Shown here piece after piece: positions 21,735-33,715 of a stretch of DNA of 64,000 bases. A model generated the notes under the pieces. That model was not told where the DNA came from. It made no database searches and was given only the letters and a program-made list of their open reading frames with translations. Both the position numbers and the translations under genes were made by a program. This stretch comes from Antilocapra americana (Eukaryota; Chordata; Mammalia; Artiodactyla; Antilocapridae), in contig ML662442.1 of NCBI GenBank assembly GCA_007570785.1, positions 32,969,909 through 33,033,908 on the forward strand. The letters are read 5' to 3'. The stretch's first letter is position 1, and each line of letters opens with the position of its first letter.

Positions 21735-21998
21735 AAAACATTTCTTAGCTGAAGTACAGCTGATGAGCAGTATTAAATAAGTTGTGGGTGTACACTATAG
21801 TGATTCACAGCCCTTAAAGTTTATATTTCATTTATAGCTATTACAGAATATTAGCTATACTCCCTGTTTGACAATAAACCCCTGTAACTTATTTTATATC
21901 TATTGTCTGTACCTCTTAATCCCTATCACTGTATTGTCCCTCCCACTTCTCCTTGTCCCTCTGGTAACCTCTAACTTGTTCTCTCTATGAGATAGTTT
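21735..21998 (-). repeat. L1 3'UTR, antisense, old
   Basis: Antisense reading of an L1 3' end: 'tagctgaagtacagctgatg', 'gtacactatagtgattcac', 'ctattacagaatattagc', then 'tctattgtctgtacctctta'. It abuts a sense L1 ORF2 piece. Confidence 0.6.
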
Positions 21999-22620
21999 CA
22001 CAGAACTAGAACAAATAAGTTAAAAATTTGTATGGAAAGACAAAAGATCCAGAACACTCAAAACAAGAAGAACAGAGCTGGATGAATCATCCTCCCTGAC
22101 TTTAGACTATATTATGAAGCCACAGTAATCAAAACAGTATGGTATAAGCACAAGAAAGAGATGCATAGATCAACGGAACAGAATAGACAGCCCAGAAATA
22201 AATCAGTACACTTATGGCCATTTAACCTACGACAAAGGAGGCAAGGGTATACAATGGAGAAAATGCAGTCTCTTCAATAAGGGTGTTTAGAAAACTGAAC
22301 AGCTACCTGTAAAACAATAAGATTAGAACATTCTCTAACCTCATGTACAAATAAACTCAAAATGGATTAAAGACCTAGGTGTAAGGCCAGAAACCATAAA
22401 ACTCCTAGAGGAAAAGATAGGCAGAACATTTTTTACATAAATCTTAGCAATACCTTTTGGATCTGTCTTCTAAAGCATAGGAAATAAAAGAAAAAATAAA
22501 CAAATGAGACCTAATTAAACTTAACAGCTTTCACACAACAAAGGAAATCACTCACAAAATGAAAAGACAACCTACAGAATAGGAAAATATATTTTCAAAT
22601 GATTTGACTGATAGGAGTTA
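21999..22620 (+). repeat. L1M ORF2 fragment, sense, eroded
   Basis: Follows the L1 ORF2 C-terminal region: AAATTTGTATGGAAAGAC, TCCCTGACTTTAGACTATA, AAACCATAAAACTCCTAGAG, CTTTCACACAACAAAGGAAA. Stops and frameshifts occur throughout. It is clearly older than the L1 at 20022. With the antisense piece to its left it may form another inverted L1. Confidence 0.8.
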
Positions 22621-23967
22621 GTAGCCGATCAGTCTCTTTAAATGAAATTTTAGTCCTTCTCTTATACATAGTTATCACAAATATGAAATATCTGCAGTTT
22701 ACTTGTTGGTTATTTTGATTCATTTTCATAGACGCATCAGTACATACTTCAAAATGACTGTTAATAGATTTTAAAGTTATGACTTAAATGAAGATATGAA
22801 ACAAATACTTGAACTACAATTTCAAATGACTTTAATGAGTTCCTTCAGAAGGTTATCTTGGAAGCTCCTATTTTTTTCTTGTATTTACTTTTTCTGTAAA
22901 GAAATGCCTTAAATATTTCTTTCTGTGCTAACTGCAGATAGGAAAATATGACCAAATGAAATAAGACCCCTGGATAATAATGCACATATCAGCAGCCATT
23001 TGTAGAGTGCTTCATAACAGTACCCTCTAGAATTGCATAAAGGAAACACTGAACTTTTAGCAATCAGCTGAAAGTCTGATTAAGCAAGTAAACTTGAAGC
23101 AAATATTTCAAACACTCAAGATTGATTCCTGAAGTTTCTAAGCACAGGAGCAGCCTTCTTTTAACTACAAACAATAATCCCACAAGAAAGAATCAAATCT
23201 CAAATCTAAAAACAGGACTTTTGATATAACTGAAAAACAAGATATAGGCACAGTCCAACAATCTAAAGGATGAACTGCTAATTTAGAAGTTGCATCTCTG
23301 GCTTATAGGACACCAGTGCCAATAAAATGCCCAATGGAGGGTGGTACTGGACCAGTGAGATAGGAATAGAGGCCCAGATGCACCAAGGACTTAGGAAGAG
23401 CACTTTTCTTTCATTGGATCACTAGCTTTAAGAAAAAATGTGTCAGCTAAATAATTAGGTGCTTCAAGTTTGGGGAGCTGTATTCTGAGTACAAAAAAAT
23501 AAAGTCAATAACTTCATATCTATTAACTAACAAAGTTAATAATATTTCTTGAACCAAAAACAAAACTCCTGTTCCCTCTCACACACACAAATAGAAAAAG
23601 AAATGTGAGAGAAAGATTTATATCCCTTTTGTGTTCATTTATATTGCCTCTTAGAGGTATAATTTGAATTACTGCAGTACATTTCCTTAAACAAGTTAAA
23701 TTACTTGAAATACTTGTTATTCAAATTGTGAATCAGGAGACAAAGTGATAAGATATCACTTCTCAAAAAGCAAGACAGTAACTACCTCAAAGGCAATTTG
23801 TTAATAAATGACTTGGTAGCATACGCATTCAGTATCATCAACCTAGGCATCCCAGCTAAAATATTAATTAACACTAGTTTTTCACGTGCTGGGATTGTGC
23901 TAAAATCTTTGAAGTCAAAGATCTCATCTAATTTTTGTAAAAGTCAATCATTGTAGTACATGTAGTA
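22621..23967. other. Unique AT-rich DNA, nothing recognised
   Basis: No gene or named repeat supported. A short (CA)n run lies near 23581-23589. Confidence 0.45.
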
Positions 23968-24605
23968 AATGCTGTGGTTGCTCAATCACTATGTGGTGTC
24001 TCAATCTTTGTGACCCCAGAACTACAAAAGGCCAGGCTTTTCTGTCCTTCACTATCTCACCAAATTTGCTCAAACTCATGTCCATTGAGTCAGTGATGCC
24101 ATCCAACCATCTCATCCTCTGTTGTCCCCTTCTCCTTCTTCAATCGTTCCCAGTATCAGGGTCCTTTCCAATGAGTCATCTCTTCATATCAAGTGGCCAA
24201 AATATTGGAGCTTCAGCCTCAGCATCAGTCCTCCCAATCAGTATTCAGAGTGACTTCCTTTAGGATTGACTGGTTTGATCTCCTTGCTCTCCAAGTGATT
24301 CTCAAGAGTCTTCTCCAACACCACAGTTCAAAAGCATCAGTTCTTCAGTGTTCAGCTTTACGATATACCTCTCACACCCACACATGACTACTGGAAATAT
24401 ATGGACCTTTGTTGGCAAAGTAATGTCTGCTTTTTAATATGTACTCTAGGTTGGTTATAACTTTTCTTCCAAGAAGTAAGAGTCTTAATTTCATGGCTGC
24501 AGTCACCATCTGCAGTAATTTTGGAGCCCAGAAAAATAAAGTCAGCCACTGTTTCCCCATCTTTTTGCCATGAAATGATGGGACCAGATGCCAAGATCTT
24601 CATTT
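23968..24605 (-). mobile_element. BovB LINE 3' part, antisense
   Basis: The antisense reading starts at the 3' end (TGCTCAATCACTATGTGG) and passes through the ATCCAACCATCTCATCC and GGCCAAAATATTGGAGC segments to the C-terminal ORF2 region (CATGAAATGATGGGACC). In the minus frame 24388-24603 the residues ITSWQ, like those usual in BovB ORF2, appear as IISWQKDGETVADFIFLGSK. It is disrupted and 5'-truncated. Confidence 0.9.
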
Positions 24606-25029
24606 GGCTGACCTTAATTCCTCAAGATCCAGAAATCCAGAGCAAAAGTAGAAATTCACCTCAGATCACATTGCTAGCATAACTATCTAAGCCAACTAAT
24701 TCAGCATGGCCAAAGTTGCAGGCCTAAAACTATACCTTTTTTTCAGAAAGAACATTAAAAGAGCTCATTGCCCAGATGCCACCACCCAACCCCCCCTCCA
24801 ACCCCCTACACTACCCATTTCCCTAAGGCAAATAATGACACAAAGACTTCCTTTGGAATTGCAGGGTTTGAACAATGCAGATCTCCTGAGTTAATCTTTC
24901 CCATACATATGGTATACTTTTTCCACCCTTTTAAATTAAAAGGAAAATACATTTTCCCCACCAAAGAATATTATTTAAAAGGAAAAAGAAGTGGAACATA
25001 GTAATAAATAACAATTTCTGAGTATGTAT
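24606..25029. other. Unique DNA, nothing recognised
   Basis: A C-rich patch lies at 24781-24825. No gene or repeat supported. Confidence 0.4.
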
Positions 25030-25450
25030 CTATGTAGGTCAGCACTGTTTAAAAGAATTGCATTTATTAATTCACTTGTGATTTTCTTAACAATCTCCTG
25101 AGGAAGTTACCATTATTATTCTCATTTAATAGGTAAAGAAACTGAGAGTGTTTAAACAACTTGCATGAGTACACAGTTAGTAAGAGGGTGTGTGTATGTG
25201 TGTGCTCTCAGTTGTGTCCAACTCTTTGCAACCCCATGGTCTGTAGCCTGCCAGACTCCCCAGTCCATGGGATTTTCCAAGCAAGAATACTTAAGTAGGT
25301 TGCCATTTCTTACTCCAAAGGATTTTCCTGACCCACAGATCAAGCCTGCATCTCATGCGGCTCTCTTTACCACTGAACCACCTGGGAAACCCAGTAAGTA
25401 GTTAAATGGATGTCAAATCCAGGCTCTCTGACTCTGGAGACTATCCTCAA
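25030..25450 (-). repeat. MIR SINE, antisense, split by a Bov-tA SINE
   Basis: Left part 25030-25184 ('cctgaggaagttaccattat', 'aggtaaagaaactgagagtg', CACAGTTAGTAAG) and right part 25399-25450 ('gatgtcaaatccaggctctc', GACTCTGGAGACT) together make one antisense MIR. The inserted SINE lies between them. Confidence 0.75.
25185..25392 (-). mobile_element. Bov-tA SINE inside MIR, antisense
   Basis: Antisense Bov-A unit with a GT-rich start, then the antisense head ending CACCTGGGAAACCC. AGTAAG at 25179-25184 and 25393-25398 flanks it, and the MIR text continues after the second copy. Confidence 0.9.
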
Positions 25451-25753
25451 TAATATACTGTACTACCAGTCATAAAACTCTCACAAACTCTGAGATTATT
25501 AGTCTGTCCATGTTGACACCAGCAGCAAAAAGTCATCTTCCACAGATACTGATTTTCATTTGTCAAATAACTGCATAAAGCAGTTCATAAATTCTACACT
25601 CTGGTGGCCAATTGTCCAATTACTGATAAAGAAAGAGGAAATCAATCTAGAGGAGCTAGTGTGTGCTTTTAGAAGCTGGCAGACATTGTTTCAAGTGTGA
25701 GAAACATAGACCAGTTGGTTAAACAAGTTATCTCAGATTTCCCTTGCGTGCAA

Positions 25754-25969
25754 GCTTGTGAGTGCTCAGCTGCTTCAGTCCTTTCTGATTCCTTGTGACC
25801 TCATGGACTGTAGCGCATCAGGCTCCTCTGTTGGGATTTTCCAGCAAGAATTCTGGAGTGGGTTGCCATTTCCTACTCCAGAGAATCTTCCTGACTCAGG
25901 GTCTGAACCCATGTCTCCCGTATTTCCTGCATTGCAGGAAATTTACCTATGGAGCCACCCGGGAAGCCA
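25754..25969 (-). mobile_element. Bov-tA SINE, antisense
   Basis: Antisense Bov-A unit from GTGAGTGCTCAGCTGC, then the antisense head ending GGAGCCACCCGGGAAGCC. A few extra bases lie in the head near 25921-25940. Confidence 0.88.
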
Positions 25970-26173
25970 TCATTTGGTTTATTTTACACACGATGTATTT
26001 GAACATCTGAGCCTTTTTTTTTTTGTATAATCATTTACAGTTTTCTCTAGTGCAGTTTTAGGACCTGAATAATGCATAACCTAACCAACATTAAAGTGTA
26101 TCATTGCTACAAGGCCATAAAAATATAAAGGAAATTTCTATTTCACTTTGCAAATAAAGGGAATATATTGCCT

Positions 26174-26187
26174 AAAAGTCAGGGGTC
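26174..26187. repeat. Target-site duplication, 5' copy (small L1)
   Basis: AAAAGTCAGGGGTC, identical to 26434-26447. Confidence 0.93.
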
Positions 26188-26433
26188 TGGCGATTGATTT
26201 CACATATGATAATTAACATGTTTCAATGCCATTCTCCCATATCATCCCACCCTTGCCCTCAATCGCCAACCCAGGACTGATGCTGGGGGCTGGTGCACCG
26301 AGATTTCCCAGGGGGAGGGAATTGGGAGGGAGGAGGGAGGGGGGTTCTGGAGGGGGAGCATATGTAAACCCATGGCGATTTCATGCCACTGTATGGCAAA
26401 ACCAATAAAAAAATTAAAAAATTAAAAAAAAAT
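26188..26433 (+). mobile_element. Very short L1 with 5' inversion
   Basis: The first about 72 bases (26188-26260) are antisense L1 3'UTR, and the rest (from 26259) is the sense 3' end with the G-rich tract (about 26310-26360) and an A-rich tail. The first segment is the inverse of the text that should stand just upstream of the second. The ten bases TCAATCGCCA are present in both segments. A perfect 14-base duplication flanks the element. It is a young twin-priming product. Confidence 0.92.
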
Positions 26434-26447
26434 AAAAGTCAGGGGTC
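26434..26447. repeat. Target-site duplication, 3' copy (small L1)
   Basis: AAAAGTCAGGGGTC directly follows the A-rich tail. Confidence 0.93.
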
Positions 26448-26729
26448 AAATTATACATAAGATCTACTCACTGAATCAGAAGAATTTTCCTGCAATGTCT
26501 GGAAGAACAGCATGCCATCCCAAAGGAGAAGACAACAAAATAGCCCTGAGATGGAGTGTGCTTGGTAAAATCCAAGAACAGAAGAGAGTCCAACATGGCT
26601 GAAATTTAGATGAATGATTAATTTACTAAGAGATGATTCAAGCACTGAAATCAATCTTATAAATTCTTGAAGGTCTTTGTGCTTTGTTCTGACTAAAAGA
26701 CTAACAGCTAAATTTTTCTAGGAAGAAAT

Positions 26730-27065
26730 GGAATCACGGAGACTAATTAGGTATGTTTTGCAATAATCTAGACAAGAGAAGATGCTGGCCACCAGTATGA
26801 AAGCAATAGAAATGATAACAGATGTTTAAATTCCAGAACTATTTTGAAGATAGAGTCAAAAGCATTTGCTGTTGGAAAGGATACATGGGAAAAAAAAAGG
26901 ATCAAAAGTGACCCTAGATTTTTTGATCTAAGCAACTGGAAGAATAGCTTGAATTTCACTCAGATTGGGAAGAAGTGAATGGAATAAATTTCACAGGAAA
27001 GGTTAGGAGTTCAGTTTTGGGCACAGACTTGATCTCAACAATATTGAGTGATAGTAAGTGAGTGA
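26730..27065 (+). repeat. Ancient LINE 3' region (L1M or L2 type)
   Basis: 'gcaataatctagacaagaga', 'ttttgaagatagagtcaaaa', 'gcatttgctgttggaaagga', 'tgatctaagcaactggaaga' follow an old mammalian LINE 3' region, the same type as at 17871-18290. Family not resolved. The minus-strand open frames 26768-26959 and 26956-27426 over it are artefacts. Confidence 0.55.
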
Positions 27066-27149
27066 ATGAATAAAACTCACATGAGATGAGCAAAGAAAGT
27101 GTAACGTTTTTATGAAAAATAAACTGATTTTTGCCAATTAGAGGCATTG

Positions 27150-27310
27150 TAAGCTTGATATACCTATTACGTGCCAGGAGCCTTTCTGAGGTTGAGGGAA
27201 TATACTGATGAAGAAAACAGGGACAAATCACCATCCTCAGGAAAGGTACATTCCAGTGGGTAGAGATGGAAAGTTTAGAAATTAAACAAACAAACAAAAT
27301 ATATAACAGC
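27150..27310 (+). repeat. L2-type LINE 3' end
   Basis: 'ctattacgtgccaggagcct', 'gaatatactgatgaagaaaa' and 'ggtacattccagtgggtaga' with an AAACAAACAAACAAAA end fit the L2-type 3' end. Confidence 0.55.
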
Positions 27311-27839
27311 TTAGAAGGTAATGTATCCTTTGAGGAAAAACAATGTATGAAAGGACAGGGGATATGGAAGTGTCGGTAAGACAGGGATGGTGTTACGATT
27401 AAAGTGGCTGCTGCATGCCCTGCCAACTATGATTGTCCAAAATATCTAGGCAGTTAGTTAAACACTCACAGTTTTCTCAGAAGTTACACTATTTATAAAG
27501 TGTTTGAGGCAGAGGGCTGTGAGCATCACTTATAACCTTTAATTTAACCTAAGAGGACCTTTCAAATGGAAGGATTCTACAAATATATCTGACAGCACAA
27601 ATAACACTGAGACATATGAAATTTGCTCACATCAGTTCAACTCCATCATTCATGCTTAAACAGTTCAGCTCTCACTTGTGGCCTGGTGAGGTAAGAAGAG
27701 ACCTGCTTTTCAGCTTGTACAATCAAGATTTCATCTGTTTCCAGTGAAAGAAAGGATGGAAAGAGAAATATGAGGGGAAATATAAGAGCTTTGGAGAGGA
27801 AATAGGTGGTAGAAAACAGAGTAAAAGAGTCATATAGCA
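27311..27839. other. Unique DNA, nothing recognised
   Basis: No gene or named repeat supported. Confidence 0.4.
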
Positions 27840-27955
27840 AGACTACTGGAGTGAGCTCCCATTCCCTTCTCCATGGGATCTTCCTGACCAATGGATCGAA
27901 CCTGGTTCTCCTGCATTACAGGCAGATTCTTTACTATCTGAGCCACTGGTACAGC
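27840..27955 (-). mobile_element. Bov-tA SINE head fragment, antisense
   Basis: Has ACTACTGGAGTGAGCTCCC, GGGATCTTCCTGACC and the antisense head to TCTGAGCCACTGG. The Bov-A half is absent. Confidence 0.8.
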
Positions 27956-27994
27956 TATCAGTGAAAACCTAGGTTGTAAAATCTGAGAATGGTA

Positions 27995-28195
27995 ATAATT
28001 AAAATGTACTGAGTATTTACTATCTGACAGAAACTATTCTAAATGCTGTACGTTTACTAACTCATCTAACTTCATAACAACTCTAAGAAAGAGATGCTTG
28101 TTTTTATCCTCATTCTATAGATGCAGAACTTGGGGTTCATAATGTTTAAATAGCTTGTCAAATTCACATAGCTAGGAAGTGATGAAGCTGTGGCA
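27995..28195 (-). repeat. MIR SINE, antisense
   Basis: 'gtactgagtatttactatct', 'actattctaaatgctgtacg', 'cttcataacaactctaagaa', 'cacatagctaggaagtgatg' is a nearly complete antisense MIR. Confidence 0.75.
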
Positions 28196-29374
28196 ATCTG
28201 CTGCTGCATCATACGGTCTTACCTGCCAGGCAATGAGCCTGCCTGACTAAGGTGAGAATAGCCTGCCCTACTTTCACATAAGATGTGTTGCACATTCTTT
28301 TAGTCATCTCAGTGCACTTACCAAAATAGACTACAGCACTGGAAAAACAAGACTCAAGGCAAAATGCCACACTACAGAAATTTTACTTTTGGAGGTTACC
28401 TTTTTCCTTTCAGAAATGATTAGAAATGTAAGTGGTATAGTACATTCAACTACATGTAATTAATATATGTACACACACATATAATTTGTCAATAGTGTTA
28501 AATTTATCATCACTAATTTATAAAATTTCTTATTACATTATTTGGAAGTTAGCAAATTAATGAATAGACATTCGTTTTCCTTCCTCTCCATTGCTGCCCT
28601 AACCTGAGTTCGAACCACTTACAAAGGATGACAATAATAACTGTCCTTTTAAATTTTCCATGCAATATTTTCTTTGATATTTGCACCAACCCAACTAAAT
28701 AATGTCAGAGCTGGATCAAAGCTGGCTCACCCAGTTGCGTACTCCTTCACATTCCTGTTCTGTGATTATGCACAGATAGCAAAAAGTCATTGAAAACGGA
28801 AATGAGTGCAGAAAAGTGGTTTACTATGCTTATAAATTTTCTTTCTGTCACTTAATCACCAGAATGTCTTACTGCCAACTCTGATAAGGAATCTAAAAGT
28901 ATAAATTTAAATCTCTTTCTGAAAAGAGAAAAGGAAACCAAAATGGATTGCAAATCTCTGGCTACAACATTGGTAATAGGCAGAAAAGCAGTAGTGAGTA
29001 TCGTCATAACAGATTTTAAAAATACTACCTGACCTTGGAATTAAGTTAGCAATGTTGCATAATTCAATTAAACTCTCTCCATGTTCTAGTGTAACCATGG
29101 TTTGAATTTTTCCTATGTCTTTTTGTTAATAAACTTAATCATTTCAAGGGGTGAAAGGATCAAATATTTGGTCTTTACTTAAGTAAAGTCGTATTTATCT
29201 CTTAACAATGGAGGAAACAGCAGCTATCATGGATGATTTTTGACTTCATCATTGACATTTTAAAAAGCCAAGGCACTTAAGAAGAAGATTCCAAAAAGTG
29301 CACCATTAGACTGTTGATCTGTTAAGTCATCCGATGCATAGTACTTGGGGTATATAATTAAGACCCCAGAAGGT
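28196..29374. other. Unique DNA, nothing recognised
   Basis: No gene or named repeat supported. Short open frame 28907-29098 (minus) is taken as chance. Confidence 0.4.
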
Positions 29375-29634
29375 GAGGTTTCTCTGGTGGCAAAGTGAAA
29401 AGGAATTTGCCTGCCAATGCAGGAGCCATGGGTTCGATCCCTAGTTCAAGAGGATCCCAAACGTCGCTCCAACTAACCTCATGAGTCACAACTATGGAGC
29501 TCATGCACCACAACAAGAGAAGTCACCTCAGCGAGGGGCCTGTGCACCACAACCTGGGAGTGGGCCCCACTCACAACTGGAGACAAACCCATGCAGCTGC
29601 CAAGACTCAGAGGAGTCAAGAATAAATGAATAAA
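29375..29634 (+). mobile_element. CHR-type SINE with long A-rich tail
   Basis: The head with GGTTCGATCCCTAGTTC is followed by the CHR-type body (AACTATGGAGCTCATGCACC, 'cacaacaagagaagtcacct', 'cagctgccaagactcagagg') and an AATAAATGAATAAA tail. A BOV-A2 element inserted in that tail. Confidence 0.8.
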
Positions 29635-29896
29635 CGGCTGCTAAGTCGCTTCAGTCGTGTCCGACTCTGTGCGACCCCATTGAGGGCAGCCCACCAGGCT
29701 GCCCCATCCCTTGGATTCTACAGGCAAGAACGCTGGAGTGGGGTGCCATTTCCTTCTCCAATGCATGAAAGTGAAAAGTGAAGTCGCTCAGTCGTGTCCG
29801 ACTCTTAGCTACCCCATGGACTGCAGCCCACCAGGCTCCTCCGTCCATGGGATTCTCCAGGCAAGAGTCCTGGAGTGGGGTGCCACTGCCTTCTCC
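29635..29896 (-). mobile_element. BOV-A2 dimeric SINE, antisense, in a SINE tail
   Basis: Two Bov-A units joined by a GCATGAAAGTGAAAAGTG linker. Each unit has the antisense GTCGTGTCCGACTC motif. GAATAAATGAATAAA (29620-29634) and GAATAAATAAATAAA (29897-29911) flank it, with one mismatch. It is well preserved and retains many CpGs, so it is fairly young. Confidence 0.92.
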
Positions 29897-29911
29897 GAAT
29901 AAATAAATAAA

Positions 29912-31588
29912 ATTATGTTAAAAAAGAGCCCAAAACGGGATGAAATTATGAAACTTTCCTACAATATCCTATGAGCGCCTGTGTTCTTTCTCTGTTTTGA
30001 GGGAAGGAAAAATGGAGTTCTATAGCTTGATTTTATGGCTTACCCTAGGGTTTTATTTAACTGTTCTCTTACATTACAAGACTTGTCGTTGGACTTTATA
30101 CCAAAATACATTTAAGATGCCATCACAGAAAACATGATGCATTGTTAAAACTCAGGTAAATATAATAATGAGAAAGAGTCCAAGGCAATGTGAATTAGGC
30201 CAGTTAGAAAGTGATATCTTAAACTTCACTGAATTTGTATTCTTTTTAAAATGTCTCGTCCTTTCAGTGTATGTTGTTTCTGAATGTTCCAAACAGAATC
30301 TAGTTTATTCTCCCTTGAACATTAGATGTAATGGGTTTTATTTAAATGGCATAACTTGTGAAATTCCCTGGGAAATCTTACAGATACCTGAGTGAATAAG
30401 CAATCTATTAAATTATGGATATATAGCTTTGGTGATAAGTTCACTTTCACAAACTCTAGTTCTTTTGGTCCCATGGTACAAGAACTCAGCTTAAGGCACT
30501 TGAAGTTAACACAGTGGAAAAATAATGGAATTCATATAATGTAGCAATAGATTATAGCTGACTGTGCCAGGGATGGGGGCAGGGGAGGACCTTCAATGGG
30601 GAAGCATAAGCATGCTTCATTTCACTGAGTAACAAAGAAAAGGGAAAGTGTCAGATGTATGAGGGAGAACCGTGGCAAGAAGGAAAAGGAGTTAGAAAAG
30701 AGAAGCCCAGAAAATGGTGGTATAAACAGGCTTAATACATTCAGAATTGCAGGTCGAAGTGATAACATGAGGCTTCTGAGTTGCCCCAAGACATGCAGAA
30801 CGTTTAACAGAAGATAATGTCAAGCTCTCAAATTGCCATCAAAGTGCTGCTAGAATTTAATCAGCAGTCAAGTAGAGAAGGAGCAAAGTCATGTTCCTGC
30901 AAAGAGGTGCTGACATCTTTATTTTCGCTTTTCTGTACAACTGTACAAACAAAGAGTAAATATGGATTATTTCTCTTCCAACTCTGCACCTCAATCTAGA
31001 TTGCACTATCAAGAGTGACAATGAGATGGAAGAAAGATTTCTCTTCATAATTTTATTAGCTTTCTTTTTATTACTCTCTTTTTAAAAGAATGACACTTTT
31101 GGATTTATTCTCAAAATAGTATTTTCTAAATGGAGTCCAAACGATAAGCCTATTTTCTCAGATCTACCACTACCTTGTCAAATGATGAACAGATTTGAAT
31201 TAAATTGCTAGAAAAAGAATATAAAGGGAGGAATTACTTCTAAGAAATGGAATCAATGATATTCTCACATTAAACAAAGGATGATGGATAAATCCTTTTA
31301 TCATTCAATTTCATATAGTTAAAGGAAAAGGATATACTTTTTTTGCAAAATATTACCTTTTGGAATTCTGTTTGAAAATAAACATATTAGTTGTTAAGAA
31401 ATTTTTGAAAATATAACTGAACACTACACCCAACAATGACAAGAATACTCTTTTTAAGTACTCACAGAACTCTTTTTTTTTTCCACAGAACTCTTAATAA
31501 CATTAGCCATATGCTAGATGAAGAAACAAGCCTAAACAAACTTCAATAATTAAAATATTTCAGTACTCTCTGACCACAACAGTTAATC
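29912..31588. other. Unique DNA, nothing recognised
   Basis: No gene or named repeat supported. Open frames 30168-30395, 30817-30999 and 30857-31048 have no domain and overlap each other on opposite strands. Confidence 0.4.
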
Positions 31589-33715
31589 TGAACATCAAGT
31601 AAAATTCATCAAGAAGTCCAATTTGCTGGAATATTAAAAAATACCTTTTAAGAAAATGTATTAAACAAAAAGAAAGATTAAAAAAATTAACTTAATGATA
31701 ATAATAAGCAACATATCAAAATGGATGGAATGTAACTAAAACAGAGCTTAGAGAAGAATGTATATAGTTTTAAAGATATACTTAATCTAAAAGGTTAAAA
31801 ATCAATATCGTTTCTTAAGAAACTACAGTAACACTAACCCAAATAAACTAGAACAATAATGACAATATGAGAAGAAAATGAAAGAGAAGTATACAATAAA
31901 GAAAATCTGAAGGCAAAAATTTAAGACTAAATAAGAATAACAGAGAGAGAAGCACTGCCAACAACCCCGCAGACAGTAAAAGCATTACTTTGGCAATATA
32001 GGGAAAACAGACAAATTCCTTAGAAACAAAATATATCAAAATTGGTAAAAGAAAAATATTTGCATGCTCCTTTATCTCTCAAAAACTGAAATTGCTATTA
32101 AAATTCTTCTAAGAAAAAATCCTTCTAACAAAAATTTAAGGAGGAGATAGCACTAATCCTATACATCCTATACAAACACTTTTGAAAAATAGAGAAAGAA
32201 GAAAAATTTCACAACTTGTTTCAAGAGGCTAGGACAATGCTGACACCAAAAACTGATAAAGTATAGTTCAACTTCGCTCATGAACATGAAGGTAATGAAC
32301 TAAATAAAATGTTTGCAAATTAGGTCTAGTGATAAATAATAAATAATAATGATTATACATCACAAACAGTGTTGATTACAGGAATTCAAGGTGGTCTCAA
32401 CATTTGAAAAATCAATCTATATATTTTGTCATATTGACTACAAAAGGGAGAGCAATTTAATAATCATGTCAATAAATGTAGGCACAGCACTTGGTAAAAT
32501 TCTACAAATATTATGGAGAACAATTGACAAAGATCTAAATAATAGATATATCATACTATATTAGTCATTTGAAAATTCAAGTTGTAAATAAGTCAGTCTT
32601 CTCAACCTGACCTACAAATTTAATGTAATCCAAGTGAAAAATCTCAAGAGTTTTCTTAGAAATTTACAGGCTGATTCTAAAATGTACAGACAAATCAATA
32701 CTAAAGAAGAAAAAAAAGACGACTGGAGCATTTAAACTACTAAGTACTAGGGTCGATTGTAACGCTACAGTAGTAAGAGCAGTGTAATATTACCACAAAG
32801 GTAGACAGATAAATGAAATGTTATAAAGTCTAGAAATAGACCCACATCTTTATGTTCGCCTGATTTAAAGCAACATGGTGGTCAGTTGAAAATTGTATAG
32901 AAAAACAGTAAATTGTAACTCTTAGTTTATAAAAATAAAACAAGTATAGATCAATAGGAGATCTAAATATGAAAGCTGACATAAAGACAAAATGGGGCTT
33001 ACTGGCCAAAATCCCAAATGCTGGTGGGAATTAAAATGGTACATTCCCTGTGGAAAATAGTGGCAATTTTCTTAGAAAATGAAACATTCAACTATCATAA
33101 AACCCAAATATTGCACTGCCAGGAATTTACCTAAGAGAATTAAAGGCTTTTGTTCACACAAAAACATGTACATTCATGTTTATAAGAGCTTGTTATTGAT
33201 TTGTATCACCCCAGAGTAGAAACAGCCTGACGTCCTCAAGGAGTAAACAAACTGTTGTACATCCATAACATACTAAGAAGCAATAAAAAGGATGAACTAC
33301 TAATACACACAAAATGATGAATCTCCAGGGAATTGTGCTGAATGAAAAATGTCATTTCCAAAAAGCTACATTAATATATGACTCCACATATATAACATTC
33401 TTGAAATGACAAAAAATATAAAAATGGAGAATGAATTGGTGATTACTAGAGGTTAAGAAGAGGGTGAGATTGGACGAAAATAGATGTGCTTATAAAAAGG
33501 CAAGATGATGGATCCTTGAGATAGAAATGTTTCTTAATATTGACTATCTGTGTCATTATCTTGGTTGCAGTGATGTACAATAGTTTTGCAAGGTGTTACT
33601 ATGGGAGAAACTGGGCAAAGAATATATGGATTTCCCTGTATTATTTCTTACAGTTGTATATGATTCTGAAGTTATCTCAAAATAAAAGACTTAATTAAAA
33701 ACATAAGCATAATAT
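31589..33715 (+). repeat. Long, heavily eroded L1M element
   Basis: About 2.1 kb follows L1 ORF2 from the mid part (CTTTGGCAATATAGGGAAAAC and 'aggaattcaaggtggtctca' near 32380) through 'tccaggctgattctaaaatg'-like text to the 3'UTR ('cttataaaaaggcaagatga') and an AATAAAAGACTTAATTAAAA end. Stops are frequent in all frames. It is the longest old element in the window. Confidence 0.75.

Noticed and set aside
26956..27426. A 156-codon minus-strand open frame
   Set aside because: It lies over old LINE remnants and shows no recognisable protein; probably chance.
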